This document shows, one piece after another, positions 53,415 through 62,170 of a stretch of DNA of 64,000 nt. Each line of letters begins with the position of its first letter. Positions within the stretch are counted from its first letter, which is position 1. Below the pieces are notes generated by a model. It did no database searches. It had not been told where the DNA came from and saw only the letters and a program-made list of their open reading frames with translations. The DNA lies in contig NZ_QWEQ01000003.1 of the NCBI RefSeq assembly GCF_009936045.1, positions 1 through 64,000 on the forward strand, given 5' to 3'. This DNA is from Emergencia sp. 1XD21-10 (GTDB taxonomy: Bacteria; Bacillota; Clostridia; Peptostreptococcales; Anaerovoracaceae). A program made the translations under genes and the position numbers.

Positions 53415-55790
53415 CTAGTTAAAATCCTGTTCGGTTCTCATGATGATTTCATCCTGCAGCGCTTTGGACAGGTTGCGGAAATAGTCGCTGTAGCCCGCCA
53501 CGCGCACGATCAAATCCTTGTTTTCCTCCGGATGTTTCTGCGCCTCAATCAACGTATCTCTGCCCACCACGTTAAACTGGATGTGGTGACCATCCATGGC
53601 AAAATAGGATCGAATCAGGTTTGCCATCTGTTCCAGACCCGTATCTCCTTCCACGGTTTTCGGCGTAAATTTCTGGTTGAGCAGGGTGCCGCCTGTGGTC
53701 AGATGATCCATCTTTGCCGCCGATTTGATGACGCTGGTCGGTCCGTAAATGTCCGCCCCTTTTTCCGGTGAAATCCCCTCGGATACCGGCATGTGGGCGT
53801 GTCTGCCGTTGGCGCTTGCCAGCATCACCTCGCCGAAATAAACGTGACAGGTAGTCGGCAGCATATCGATGCGGAAATGTCCGCCCTTAGTATTCGGTCT
53901 TCCCGTTACGGAATCTCTGAAATAGGAGAAAACTTTTTTCATGATGTCGTCCGCGTAATCGTCGTCATTGCCGTATTTCGGGCTGGCATCGTGTACCCAG
54001 TGATAGATCTCGTCGTGACCTGCGAAATCGTCTGCCAGCGCTTCCATCAGCTGCTTCATATCAAAACGCTTTTCATCGTAAACGTTGTATTTAATCGCGG
54101 ACAGACAGTCGGTAATGGTGCCGATGCCGACCCCCTGAATATAGCTGGTATTGTATCTGGCGCCTCCTGCATTGTAATCCATGCCTTTTGCGATACAGTC
54201 GTTGGTAATGGAGGAAAGAAGGGGTACCGGCATGTTCTTCGCGTAAATCTGCTCTATCACATTGGTGCCTCTCACCTTGATGTCCAGGAAGTATTCCACC
54301 TGCGCGAAGTATGCTTTTTCTAACTCCTCATAGCTGTGATAATCTGTAGCCTCGCCGGTCTTCAGTCCCAGCTGCTTTCCGCCTACCGGGTCAAAGCCAT
54401 TGTGCAGAGTGATTTCCAAAATCTTCGGCAGGTTGAAGTACCCGTTCAAAATATATGCTTCGTTTCCGAACGCGCCGGTTTCTACGCAGCCGCTGGTGCC
54501 GCCAAGGCGAGCATCCGCAATGGATTTTCCTGCATTGACCAGTTCCATGACGATGGCTTCTGTATTATAAAATGCCGGCTGTCCCCATCCCTGTCTGGAA
54601 ATCTCACAGGCTCTTTTCAGGAATTTTTTCGGCGTTTTTCTGCTGATCTGCACGTTGGAGCTAGGCTGTAGCAGACGCATGTCGTCCATACAGTCTAAGA
54701 TCAGATAGCTGACCTCGTTGACGCCGTTTTCCCCGTCCGGCGTGATCCCGCCGGTATTGATGTTTACAAAGTCCGTATAGGTGCTGCTTTCTTTCAAGGT
54801 GATGCCTACCTTCGGCGGCGCCGGCTGGTTGTTGAATTTTACCCACAGGCACTCCAAAAGTTCCAGCGCTTTTTCTCTGTCCAGGACGCCGTCTTCGGTG
54901 TCTTTTCTATAAAATGGAATCAAATGTTGATCCAGTCTGCCCGGTGAAAACGCATCCCAGTTGTTCAGTTCGCCAGTCACGCAGATATGTACAAACCAGT
55001 ACATCTGAATCGCCTGCCAAAAGGTTTTCGGCGCATGCTCCGGTACTACCCTGCAGTTTTCGGAAATCTGCTGAAGCTCCGCCTTGCGTTTTTCGTCAGT
55101 TTCCTGTTCCGCAAGCTCGCCTGCATAGCTTGCATATCTTGCGCCCAGTGCGATAATGCCCTCGCACGCCAGCTTCATACCTTTCAGTTCGTGTTCCTTT
55201 GCCAGTGCCTGCGGGTCGTTATAATAATCGATGTTTTTTAGCTCTGTTTCAATTCTTTCAATACGCTCTGCAAATCCTTCCACGTAAATCCGATTGCCAC
55301 AAACGGTATGTCCCGGACCTCTCTGCTCCATGAACTCTGTAAAAATCCCTGCTTCATAAGCATCTTTCCATTCCTGGCTCATATGGTCTAAAATTTTCTT
55401 CCTGATGGTGCGATTCTGCCAGTAAGGGATAATCTCCGCTTCCTGCAGTGCAAATCCCGCCTCATCGACAGAAAAATTGATTAAATCCCTGTCGTTCATC
55501 ACGTGCATGTCTTCCATACTGTGACAGCAAAGTTCTGGAAAGGTCGGCGCACCTTGGGGCGACGCACCTTTTTCTCCCACAATCAATTCCCCTTCGCCGA
55601 TGTAAAGGGTCTTTTTCTCACAGTAATCCTTCAGCGCCTGTCCCCGCAGCTCCGGTACGGAAAGCACTCCCTCAAACTGCTTATAGGTTTCCGTCATAAT
55701 CTTCGCGCGCTCCATGTCGATGTAAGGCTGAGTGGTTACGCTCTTTTCCCGCAGCTTCTGCACTCTCTCATTCATGCCTCTTTGTTCCAT
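53415..55790 (-). CDS. hypD: trans-4-hydroxy-L-proline dehydratase (glycyl radical enzyme)
   Basis: About 791 residues. The catalytic Cys is in GGTSGCVETGAFG and the glycyl radical in the C-terminal RVAGYSDYF. The GCVE motif and length match HypD, which removes water from hydroxyproline to give pyrroline-5-carboxylate. The assignment is strengthened by the activating enzyme immediately upstream and proC downstream, the same trio known in Clostridioides difficile. Start at the ATG 55790 after GGAGGATAAGAAG; the TTG at 55805 overlaps hypE. Oxygen-sensitive, cytoplasmic. Confidence 0.9.
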   Translation of the reverse strand: MEQRGMNERVQKLREKSVTTQPYIDMERAKIMTETYKQFEGVLSVPELRGQALKDYCEKKTLYIGEGELIVGEKGASPQGAPTFPELCCHSMEDMHVMNDRDLINFSVDEAGFALQEAEIIPYWQNRTIRKKILDHMSQEWKDAYEAGIFTEFMEQRGPGHTVCGNRIYVEGFAERIERIETELKNIDYYNDPQALAKEHELKGMKLACEGIIALGARYASYAGELAEQETDEKRKAELQQISENCRVVPEHAPKTFWQAIQMYWFVHICVTGELNNWDAFSPGRLDQHLIPFYRKDTEDGVLDREKALELLECLWVKFNNQPAPPKVGITLKESSTYTDFVNINTGGITPDGENGVNEVSYLILDCMDDMRLLQPSSNVQISRKTPKKFLKRACEISRQGWGQPAFYNTEAIVMELVNAGKSIADARLGGTSGCVETGAFGNEAYILNGYFNLPKILEITLHNGFDPVGGKQLGLKTGEATDYHSYEELEKAYFAQVEYFLDIKVRGTNVIEQIYAKNMPVPLLSSITNDCIAKGMDYNAGGARYNTSYIQGVGIGTITDCLSAIKYNVYDEKRFDMKQLMEALADDFAGHDEIYHWVHDASPKYGNDDDYADDIMKKVFSYFRDSVTGRPNTKGGHFRIDMLPTTCHVYFGEVMLASANGRHAHMPVSEGISPEKGADIYGPTSVIKSAAKMDHLTTGGTLLNQKFTPKTVEGDTGLEQMANLIRSYFAMDGHHIQFNVVGRDTLIEAQKHPEENKDLIVRVAGYSDYFRNLSKALQDEIIMRTEQDFN

Positions 55791-55794
55791 CTTC

Positions 55795-56700
55795 TTATCC
55801 TCCAATCTTTACGTTCTGAAATCCCATTTGCTGTAATATGTTCTGATAATCCGACAATTCGCCATCTGTCGGCGGCGCAAATACATCTTCGTAGGTTTCA
55901 CCCAGCTGCCGGTATTTATCTTTGCCGTGATCATGATACGGAATTAAATTGATTTGTGCCGGCGCTATGTGATTCTCTCTGAGCCAGCGTCCAACAGATT
56001 CTATATCTTCTGACGAACTGTTGACCGGCTTTGCCAGAGGCAGCCTGAGCCAGATCTTAGCACCTGTTTTTGACAGCTTCTGCAGATTTTCTAAAATCAG
56101 ATTATTGTCCACGCCTGTATAATGCTGGTGTTTTTCCAAATCTAACGCTTTTAAATCATATAAAAAAGTATCTATATAAGGTAAAATTTCTTCAAATTTC
56201 TCCCATGAACAAAAACCACAGGTGTCAATATTGACTGAAATGCCCCTATCGTAAAGCGCCTGCACCAGGTTCTTCAAATAGCCCGTCTCAACCCCCATAA
56301 CTTCACCGCCGGAAAGGGTTACGCCTCCGTCAGATTCCTCATAAAAAATCTGATCTGCTTCCAGCATTTTTACCAGCTTCGCAGCTTCATAGCTGCGCCC
56401 TACTCTTTCAAGCGCCTGATGCTTGCAAGAGTCTACACATTTGCCGCATTTTCTGCAAAGATTCATATCTACAGATATCCCATCTTCCTGCATTTGAATC
56501 GCACCAATTCCGCAGGTCTTGATACAGCCGCCGCAAGAGACACACCGCTCTTGAAAGATGCGAATCTGTCTGTCCGGATTCTGCGTTTCCGGGTTGTGAC
56601 ACCACTTGCATTTCAATGGACACCCCTTGAAAAATACTGTGGTTCTGATGCCCGCTCCGTCATGAATGCAATATTTCTGAATATTGGTTATGTATGTCAT
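55795..56700 (-). CDS. hypE: HypD-activating enzyme (radical SAM)
   Basis: About 301 residues. The radical-SAM motif CPLKCKWC follows the FFKG motif, and a two-cluster ferredoxin insert (CVSCGGCIKTCGIG; CRKCGKCVDSCKH) is typical of glycyl-radical activases. SGGE and the C-terminal barrel are present. It abstracts the glycine hydrogen of HypD to install the radical. It is first in the operon, 4 bp before hypD. Start ATG 56700; the preceding TTG is an alternative. Confidence 0.93.
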   Translation of the reverse strand: MTYITNIQKYCIHDGAGIRTTVFFKGCPLKCKWCHNPETQNPDRQIRIFQERCVSCGGCIKTCGIGAIQMQEDGISVDMNLCRKCGKCVDSCKHQALERVGRSYEAAKLVKMLEADQIFYEESDGGVTLSGGEVMGVETGYLKNLVQALYDRGISVNIDTCGFCSWEKFEEILPYIDTFLYDLKALDLEKHQHYTGVDNNLILENLQKLSKTGAKIWLRLPLAKPVNSSSEDIESVGRWLRENHIAPAQINLIPYHDHGKDKYRQLGETYEDVFAPPTDGELSDYQNILQQMGFQNVKIGG

Positions 56701-56747
56701 CAATCATTTCCTTTATTTTATTGAACTTCGGTTTGTACTATAGTCTA

Positions 56748-56777
56748 ATTATATCACTAGTTCTATTTTCCAGTCAA
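56748..56777 (-). promoter_or_regulatory. Promoter of the hypE-hypD operon
   Basis: TTGACT (56777-56772), 18 bp, TATAAT (56753-56748) on the minus strand. Confidence 0.7.
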
Positions 56778-56798
56778 CAGTTCTTGCAAATCGTTCGC

Positions 56799-56850
56799 AA
56801 TATTTTGTACTGTACTCAAATATTTTTGATTAAAATTGTAATATTTTGCA
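56799..56850. promoter_or_regulatory. Candidate GntR direct-repeat operator
   Basis: AATATTTTGTA (56799-56809) and AATATTTTGCA (56840-56850) are direct repeats 41 bp apart, about four helical turns, between the two divergent promoters. Confidence 0.45.
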
Positions 56851-56876
56851 ATATATTATCTCTTTTTATTTATCTC

Positions 56877-56905
56877 TTGAATTTTCTTCAAAATTTTGCT
56901 AAAAT
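56877..56905 (+). promoter_or_regulatory. Promoter of the divergent GntR gene
   Basis: TTGAAT (56877-56882), 17 bp, TAAAAT (56900-56905), 30 bp before the start codon. Confidence 0.65.
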
Positions 56906-56934
56906 ATAAATAGATTGTTTTAGGAGGATTCATC

Positions 56935-57597
56935 ATGGCAAACAGTACTACATTATCCGAGCATATTTACGATGAACTTTATCATGATATTACTGACCAG
57001 AGACTGGTCTGCGGTCAAAAGCTTACGCTAAAAATGCTAAAAGAGCGATTCAATGTAAGTCATACCCCGATTAGAGAAGCGCTGACCCGGCTTTCTGAAA
57101 ATGGGCTGGTTACCTACTATTCCAACTGCGGCGTTACCGTAAGGCAATTTACCGAAAGTGATATTCGCCAAATTTTCCAGCTGATTGGGGAACTTGATGC
57201 ATTGGCAATCCAGTTTTGTAAAAATTCCTTCTCCGAAGCTCCCCTTGTCTTTGAGCTGGAGCAGATTATCAAGAAAGGCAATGCCCTTCTTGCTGATAAC
57301 AAGATAAATGAATGGAAAGATTACTCTGAGGAGTTCCACATTGCCTTTTACCGGCATGCACAGAATGAGTATCTTAACGATGCAGCCAAGAGACTGCGCT
57401 CCCAGGTCGAGGTACTGTCCTGCTTATATTATCAGCCAGTCAATGTGGACGAAATCAACCTCCGCCACGGTGAAATTTTCCAGTATATCAGTATAGGTGA
57501 TTTTGACAGCGCAGCAAACCTCATGCGCAAGCATCTCCAGTTCGATATGGTCTATGCTCTGAATGCTTATCAGGAATATCAAAAAAAGAATAATTAA
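56935..57597 (+). CDS. GntR-family (FadR/FCD type) regulator, likely of the hyp operon
   Basis: A 220-residue protein with a winged helix (LKERFNVSHTPIREALTRLSENGLV) and an FCD ligand domain (EEFHIAFYRHAQNEYLNDAAKRL), whose His residues often bind a metal and a carboxylate effector. Divergent from hypE, so hydroxyproline or a product is a plausible effector. Closely similar to the gene at 58650-59327. Confidence 0.9.
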   Translation: MANSTTLSEHIYDELYHDITDQRLVCGQKLTLKMLKERFNVSHTPIREALTRLSENGLVTYYSNCGVTVRQFTESDIRQIFQLIGELDALAIQFCKNSFSEAPLVFELEQIIKKGNALLADNKINEWKDYSEEFHIAFYRHAQNEYLNDAAKRLRSQVEVLSCLYYQPVNVDEINLRHGEIFQYISIGDFDSAANLMRKHLQFDMVYALNAYQEYQKKNN

Positions 57598-57601
57598 AAG
57601 C

Positions 57602-57640
57602 AAAAGCTGTCTTGCCTATAAAATGCAAGACAGCTTTTTA
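57602..57640 (+). terminator. Terminator of the GntR gene
   Basis: AAAAGCTGTCTTGC (57602-57615) pairs perfectly with GCAAGACAGCTTTT (57625-57638), followed by TAAA. Confidence 0.85.
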
Positions 57641-57651
57641 AATTGATGAGA

Positions 57652-58434
57652 TTATCTGTCTACGTTAAGTTCTGCGACAGAATAAAGTGCTGCTTTTCCT
57701 GCCAGCTTTACGCGATCTGCGTCAAGTCTGCAGTACAGGGTACCTCCTCTTTTAGACGCTTGATATGCGATTAGTTCTTTTTTTCCCCAAGACCTCTGCC
57801 CAGTATGGTATGATATGGCAGTGCCCAGAACCACAAACTGGGTCTTCCGACACATTTAGTTTCGGCGCAAAGGTGCGAGACACGCAGTCCACATCGTTTC
57901 CCGGTGCAGTTACCTGCAACAGTAAACCATCCAGAGCTTTTAGCTTTTCCTGATTCGGCGCAAGGCTTTCTATAATCCCAACATCATCAAATACGCAAAG
58001 AAGGTCGCGTCCCATATAGGCCGCCTTCGGTCTTGCACCTATTGCCGCTATCATTTCTTCTGTCACCGCTACCGGCTGCAGATTATAAGCGGGAAAATCC
58101 ATCTCGTAAAGATCGCCGGCTTTCACCACTGTCAGCTTGCCGCTCAAGGTATGAAATATAATCTGCTCTGCACCCCTTTCATATTCCTGCATTAAAACAA
58201 AAGCTGTCGCCAGGGTAGCATGTCCACAAAGGTCAATTTCTCCACCCGGTGTAAACCACCGCAAATGGTATCCGTCTCCCTCCTTCACTGCAAAAGCCGT
58301 TTCGAACAAATTATTTTCTATTGTAATATCCATCATCAGTTCATCTGATATCCACTGTTCTAAAATACAGATCGCGGCAGGATTACCCCAAATACGCGAT
58401 CCGTAAAAGCGTCAACCACATATTGCTTTATCAT
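57652..58434 (-). pseudogene. PhzF-family isomerase gene with two frameshifts
   Basis: From the ATG at 58434 (after AAGGAGG) the frame reads KQYVVDAFTDRVFG, then is lost at GGGG near 58390; one more G would give FGGNPAAICILEQW, the PhzF start motif. The middle part (FTPGGEIDLCGHATLATAF) is open to an A7 run near 57783; one A fewer would join SEDPVCGSGHCHIIPYW to ELIAYQASKRGGTLYCRLD and the natural end at 57652. Repaired, it has the usual length of about 260 residues. Both lesions are in homopolymers, so decay and sequencing error are both possible. Confidence 0.85.
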
Positions 58435-58553
58435 GTTGAACTCCTCCTTGCCAAAGTTGTCATCATTATAGCATAAAAGCACTGATTTTAAAATCAATTC
58501 TTCATAAGACGGTTTATTGCGTTCTTATTTCTGCACAAATTTTTCTTTACTAT

Positions 58554-58614
58554 TTTGCAAAATTTATCTTTATATTATAAACAATTTGCATTTTTCTATG
58601 TAATATGGTAAAAT
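58554..58614 (+). promoter_or_regulatory. Promoter and TTTGCAAAATTTAT motif before the second GntR gene
   Basis: TTGCAT (58586-58591), 17 bp, TAAAAT (58609-58614). Upstream, TTTGCAAAATTTAT (58554-58567) is identical over 14 bp to 37251-37264 in the opp/flavoprotein control region. Confidence 0.6.
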
Positions 58615-58649
58615 ACAGATATTCTTTTATTGATTTTGAGAGGACTTCA

Positions 58650-59327
58650 ATGAGCAATAAAACTACTTTATCCGAACAGATTTATCAGGAACTTTTCCAC
58701 GATATCACAACACAAAAACTCATATTTGGGCAGAAACTGACCCTGCACGATTTGAAGAACCGTTTTCAGGTCAGTCAGACACCGGTTCGAGAGGCCTTAA
58801 CCAGACTGATCGACGATGGTCTAGTTAACTACTATTCCAATTTAGGTGTTGCAGTAACAGAATTCACTGAATCGGATATCCAGAAACTTTACCAATGTAT
58901 CAGCGAACTTGACGCACTTGCCATCCTTTTCTGCAAAAATTCCTTCACTACAGCACCTCTTATTTATGAACTTGAAAAAATCATGGAAGCTGGAGATAAA
59001 TACCTGGCAGAAGGTAACATTGATCAGTGGCGGCATTATTCCGATGATGTACATACCGTGTTTTACCGCCATGCCCAAAATCATTACCTAGATGAAGCCG
59101 CTAAAAAAGTACGTGCTAAGATTTACTTCTTCTCTAATATGTACTATTATGACGATCCTGTTCATGTAGAAAACATTCATATGGGGCACCGCGAGATTTT
59201 AGAGAATATCAAGCTAGGAGATTTTGATGAAGCTGCTAATATCATGCGGCTGCACCTGCAATACAACATGGTATACGCACTCAACGCCTACAAAGAAGCT
59301 CCAAAAGCAAAGGATACATTTAAATAA
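58650..59327 (+). CDS. GntR-family (FadR/FCD type) regulator, paralogue
   Basis: About 225 residues, the same architecture as the GntR protein at 56935 (LKNRFQVSQTPVREALTRLIDDGLV; DVHTVFYRHAQNHYLDEAAKKV). The ATG at 58650 follows GAGAGGACTTCA. The two genes flank the decayed PhzF gene. Its target is not obvious; the motif shared with 37251-37264 hints at the peptide operons. Confidence 0.9.
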   Translation: MSNKTTLSEQIYQELFHDITTQKLIFGQKLTLHDLKNRFQVSQTPVREALTRLIDDGLVNYYSNLGVAVTEFTESDIQKLYQCISELDALAILFCKNSFTTAPLIYELEKIMEAGDKYLAEGNIDQWRHYSDDVHTVFYRHAQNHYLDEAAKKVRAKIYFFSNMYYYDDPVHVENIHMGHREILENIKLGDFDEAANIMRLHLQYNMVYALNAYKEAPKAKDTFK

Positions 59328-59340
59328 CCGCACGCATATT

Positions 59341-59374
59341 AAAAGACCTGGCAATGATTTGTCAGGTCTTTTGA
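59341..59374. terminator. Bidirectional terminator
   Basis: AAAGACCTG pairs with CAGGTCTTTT across a 12-base loop between the convergent GntR and FMN-binding genes. Confidence 0.8.
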
Positions 59375-59383
59375 ACTCAATAT

Positions 59384-59971
59384 TTATTCGGCAGCAGATA
59401 CAGCATAGTTCGCAAGCACAAATTCCTGTGCGCGGTTTACACCGTCCACCACCGCCTTGGAAGAAATGGTTGCTTTGGAAATTGCATCAATTGGAGAACC
59501 CTGTGCAGTTTCGCCTGCAATCACAACCGGCAGATATCTTCCTGTAAACTGACCTTTAAAAGCGTCTGTTGCGATTTTTTCGCCCAGATACTCAGTTTCC
59601 TTCTGGCGCAACACATCAATGCCAAGTACTAGCGTGCCATCCGCAGAAATAGTGACAGCCAGTTCAATCGGCTCTTCAGCATTGTAGCCTACTGTAGTTC
59701 CCTTTACAACGTAGCCTACCAAAGCACCAGCTGTATCGTACGCTTCTTCCACTGCAGTTACGTTATAGTCTGCTGCATTGGTGCCTGCGATATCAATATC
59801 CTGTGTGGAGGCAATGGTAAAGTCCACTTCCACAGGTTCTGTATATTTCTTATTTGCACTGCCATAAATCGCCTCTGAACCAAAAATCACTGCCGCAGAA
59901 ACTGCAATCATGACAACCAGCGAAATCACCCAGCTGGTAGATTTCGGATTAAAATGTGCACTCTGTTTCAT
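59384..59971 (-). CDS. Membrane-anchored FMN-binding protein
   Basis: A 195-residue protein with one N-terminal membrane helix (SWVISLVVMIAVSAAVIFG) and an RnfG/NqrC-like FMN-binding domain. The covalent flavin site would be a Thr in DAISKATISSKAVVDGV. ApbE, encoded 10 bp upstream, attaches FMN to such residues. It probably carries electrons on the outer face of the membrane beside the Rnf complex. Confidence 0.85.
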   Translation of the reverse strand: MKQSAHFNPKSTSWVISLVVMIAVSAAVIFGSEAIYGSANKKYTEPVEVDFTIASTQDIDIAGTNAADYNVTAVEEAYDTAGALVGYVVKGTTVGYNAEEPIELAVTISADGTLVLGIDVLRQKETEYLGEKIATDAFKGQFTGRYLPVVIAGETAQGSPIDAISKATISSKAVVDGVNRAQEFVLANYAVSAAE

Positions 59972-59981
59972 ACTATTCCTC

Positions 59982-61028
59982 CTATTTTATATATTGCTCA
60001 AAACCTGCGCTATAGGTCTTTTTATAGTCTTTATCCACCCAAACGGCTTCCACATCGTCCATGGAATCCACAAGACTGCGTCCCTCCTCAATTGACATAT
60101 TGAAAAGAGTTGTGGACAAGGCATCGCCCAGCGCAGAATCCTTGCAAAGCACCGAAACGCTTGCCATATATTCCGCCGGCATTAGAGTCTTCGGATTGAT
60201 AATGTGGCAGTATTTCTTTCCATCAACGATATAATATCTCTGATAATCTCCGCTAGTTACTACTGAAAGCTCTGTGATTGCAAGACTCTCAAGGTTTTCC
60301 TTGCTGTCAGGGTCAGGACTTTCTATCCCGATGTTCCAAAGTGTCTTCCCATCGTCATTCTTGTAACCGAAGGTTACTACATTTCCTCCGATACTGATTG
60401 CCGCCGAGGGCCAGAGATTTTCTTTTGCGTAAGCTGAGGCCTCTCTGACCGCAAATCCCTTTGCTACAGCACCTACATCTAAACGCAGATTTGGATCCTT
60501 AAAATAAACAGTACGTTTTTCTTTATCAATGATTAAGTCGTCAAAGTCTGTATGTTCTGCCGCCTGCTTCAACTCCTGCATATCCGGAAGATACGCTTTT
60601 TCGGGGTTGTTTACAGAATAGGTTCTGCTGTCATGCCAGAGAGAAAGTACTGTGCCAAAGCAAATGTTGGTCTGTCCATTGCTCATATCGTAAACTTCCC
60701 GGCAATATTCCAGAAGATCAATAATCCTTTGATCGACCTCTACCGGTTCGTCTTTTGCACGCTGATTGATGACAGCAAGATTCACCATACCATCGTAAGT
60801 ATTGTAAATATCATACAGCTTATTATATTCTTCCAGCATTTGATGAAAGGTTTCTAAATGGGCATCAAAGTCCTCCTGGCTATTATCGTAAGCAATCACC
60901 GTCGAGGCCGTATCAAAGACGTCGATAAAACTTGAGGAAAACCTCTCCGTCTTACCGCCTTCGGAATTCCCACACCCGGTGCATACCATCATCAAAGCTA
61001 TGAATAGCAATAAAATTTTTTTCTTCAT
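59982..61028 (-). CDS. apbE: ApbE-family FAD:protein FMN transferase, lipoprotein
   Basis: A 348-residue protein with a lipoprotein signal (LLLFIALMMVCTGC) and ApbE motifs (FIDVFDTASTVIAYD; RLDVGAVAKGFAV; SIGGNVVTFG; GDYQRYYIVDGKKYCHIINP). It transfers FMN from FAD to Ser/Thr of extracytoplasmic flavoproteins such as its neighbour and RnfG/RnfD. Confidence 0.93.
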   Translation of the reverse strand: MKKKILLLFIALMMVCTGCGNSEGGKTERFSSSFIDVFDTASTVIAYDNSQEDFDAHLETFHQMLEEYNKLYDIYNTYDGMVNLAVINQRAKDEPVEVDQRIIDLLEYCREVYDMSNGQTNICFGTVLSLWHDSRTYSVNNPEKAYLPDMQELKQAAEHTDFDDLIIDKEKRTVYFKDPNLRLDVGAVAKGFAVREASAYAKENLWPSAAISIGGNVVTFGYKNDDGKTLWNIGIESPDPDSKENLESLAITELSVVTSGDYQRYYIVDGKKYCHIINPKTLMPAEYMASVSVLCKDSALGDALSTTLFNMSIEEGRSLVDSMDDVEAVWVDKDYKKTYSAGFEQYIK

Positions 61029-61039
61029 AGTTACTATGG

Positions 61040-61071
61040 AAAAGAGAGCAAAGAAGCCCTTGCTCTCTTTT
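61040..61071 (-). terminator. Terminator of the repeat lipoprotein gene
   Basis: AAAAGAGAGCAA pairs with TTGCTCTCTTTT; on the minus strand the second arm ends in TTTTCC. It separates the lipoprotein gene from apbE and may allow partial read-through. Confidence 0.75.
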
Positions 61072-61086
61072 AAACTCCGTCAGTAA

Positions 61087-62070
61087 TTATTTTGCCATTG
61101 CCTCTACGATTGTAGCAGCGATAGCAGAAACTACGATTGTGCAGCCAGCCAGAAGGTCTTCGTCTGTAGGGTATCCTTCACCGTCAACATCGGCATTGAT
61201 TTCGTCTGCAGTTTTGCCTACTGCCCACTTTTCATAAGCAGCAGCCTGTTCGTACCATTCTTTTTCGATTGGGGAAGCGCCCTTCATGTTATAGTCTTCC
61301 TTCAATTCTTTCTTAGTCATATAGTTTCCGGCTTCAACTTTGAACTTGCCGCCGTCTAATGTGCATTTAGCCTGAGAAGCGTCGATGAGGCAGGAAGTGA
61401 TTTTGCCGTCAGCGTCTACAGTTACAGCTGCATAAGCCGCGTCATACTGCAGATTTTCATCGTTGCTCTGATAGGATTTCTCAGCTGTAACAGCCAGCTT
61501 CAGAGTATCATCTGCAGAAGCGCCTAAATCCTGTGCGTTGTTGATAGCGTTAGTGATTGCTGTTACGATGTCGCTCAGCCAAATTGTACAGCCGGCAGTC
61601 AAATCTTCGTCAGTCGGATATCCATCATCACCGATAGCAGCGGCTACTTCGTCAGCAGATTTGCCCTTTGCCCATTCTTCTAAAGCAGCAATCTGTTCAT
61701 ACCACTCTTTTTCGATTGGGGAAGCGCCTTTCATGTTGTAGTCGTCTCTCTTGTCCAATTTGGATCTCAGGTCTGCAACTGTGCCGTCATCAGTTCCAAG
61801 GTCCGGCTTAATCTGCATTTCGTCAACTTTCAGGCTAACGATTTTGCCGTCAGCATCAACCAGAACAGCAGCAACTACAGAATCAATCGTCAATGTTTCA
61901 TCTTCAACATCTGCGATAGAGCTTACTACTGCATAACCAGTCTTTGCTCCTGCCGCATTTGCGTCGCCGCCGGCATTGTCACCGCCATCATCAGAGCTGC
62001 CGCAAGCAGCAAAGGAAAATACCATAGCGAGTGCTAATGCAGAAATTAATAATTTTTTCATCTTCAGCAT
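61087..62070 (-). CDS. Lipoprotein with two tandem repeat domains
   Basis: A 327-residue lipoprotein (ALALAMVFSFAAC signal, acidic Gly/Ala linker). It holds two repeats of about 135 residues sharing the block DYNMKGASPIEKEWYEQ, then GYPTDEDL and GCTI. The blocks are also very alike in DNA (61258-61317 and 61691-61744), pointing to a recent internal duplication. The family is not known to me. Its place between rnfB and apbE suggests a cell-surface redox or flavin-related role, but no flavinylation motif is visible. Strong promoter of its own. Confidence 0.7.
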   Translation of the reverse strand: MLKMKKLLISALALAMVFSFAACGSSDDGGDNAGGDANAAGAKTGYAVVSSIADVEDETLTIDSVVAAVLVDADGKIVSLKVDEMQIKPDLGTDDGTVADLRSKLDKRDDYNMKGASPIEKEWYEQIAALEEWAKGKSADEVAAAIGDDGYPTDEDLTAGCTIWLSDIVTAITNAINNAQDLGASADDTLKLAVTAEKSYQSNDENLQYDAAYAAVTVDADGKITSCLIDASQAKCTLDGGKFKVEAGNYMTKKELKEDYNMKGASPIEKEWYEQAAAYEKWAVGKTADEINADVDGEGYPTDEDLLAGCTIVVSAIAATIVEAMAK

Positions 62071-62120
62071 AGTTTCTCTCCTAATTTTCTTTTCATATTT
62101 TAGTATTAGCGTATAGTTAT

Positions 62121-62149
62121 ATTATATCGAACAATCTCTTGATTGTCAA
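62121..62149 (-). promoter_or_regulatory. Consensus promoter of the repeat lipoprotein
   Basis: TTGACA (62149-62144), 17 bp, TATAAT (62126-62121) on the minus strand: a perfect sigma-A match. Confidence 0.85.
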
Positions 62150-62170
62150 TATTTTATCAAAGATTCATGA

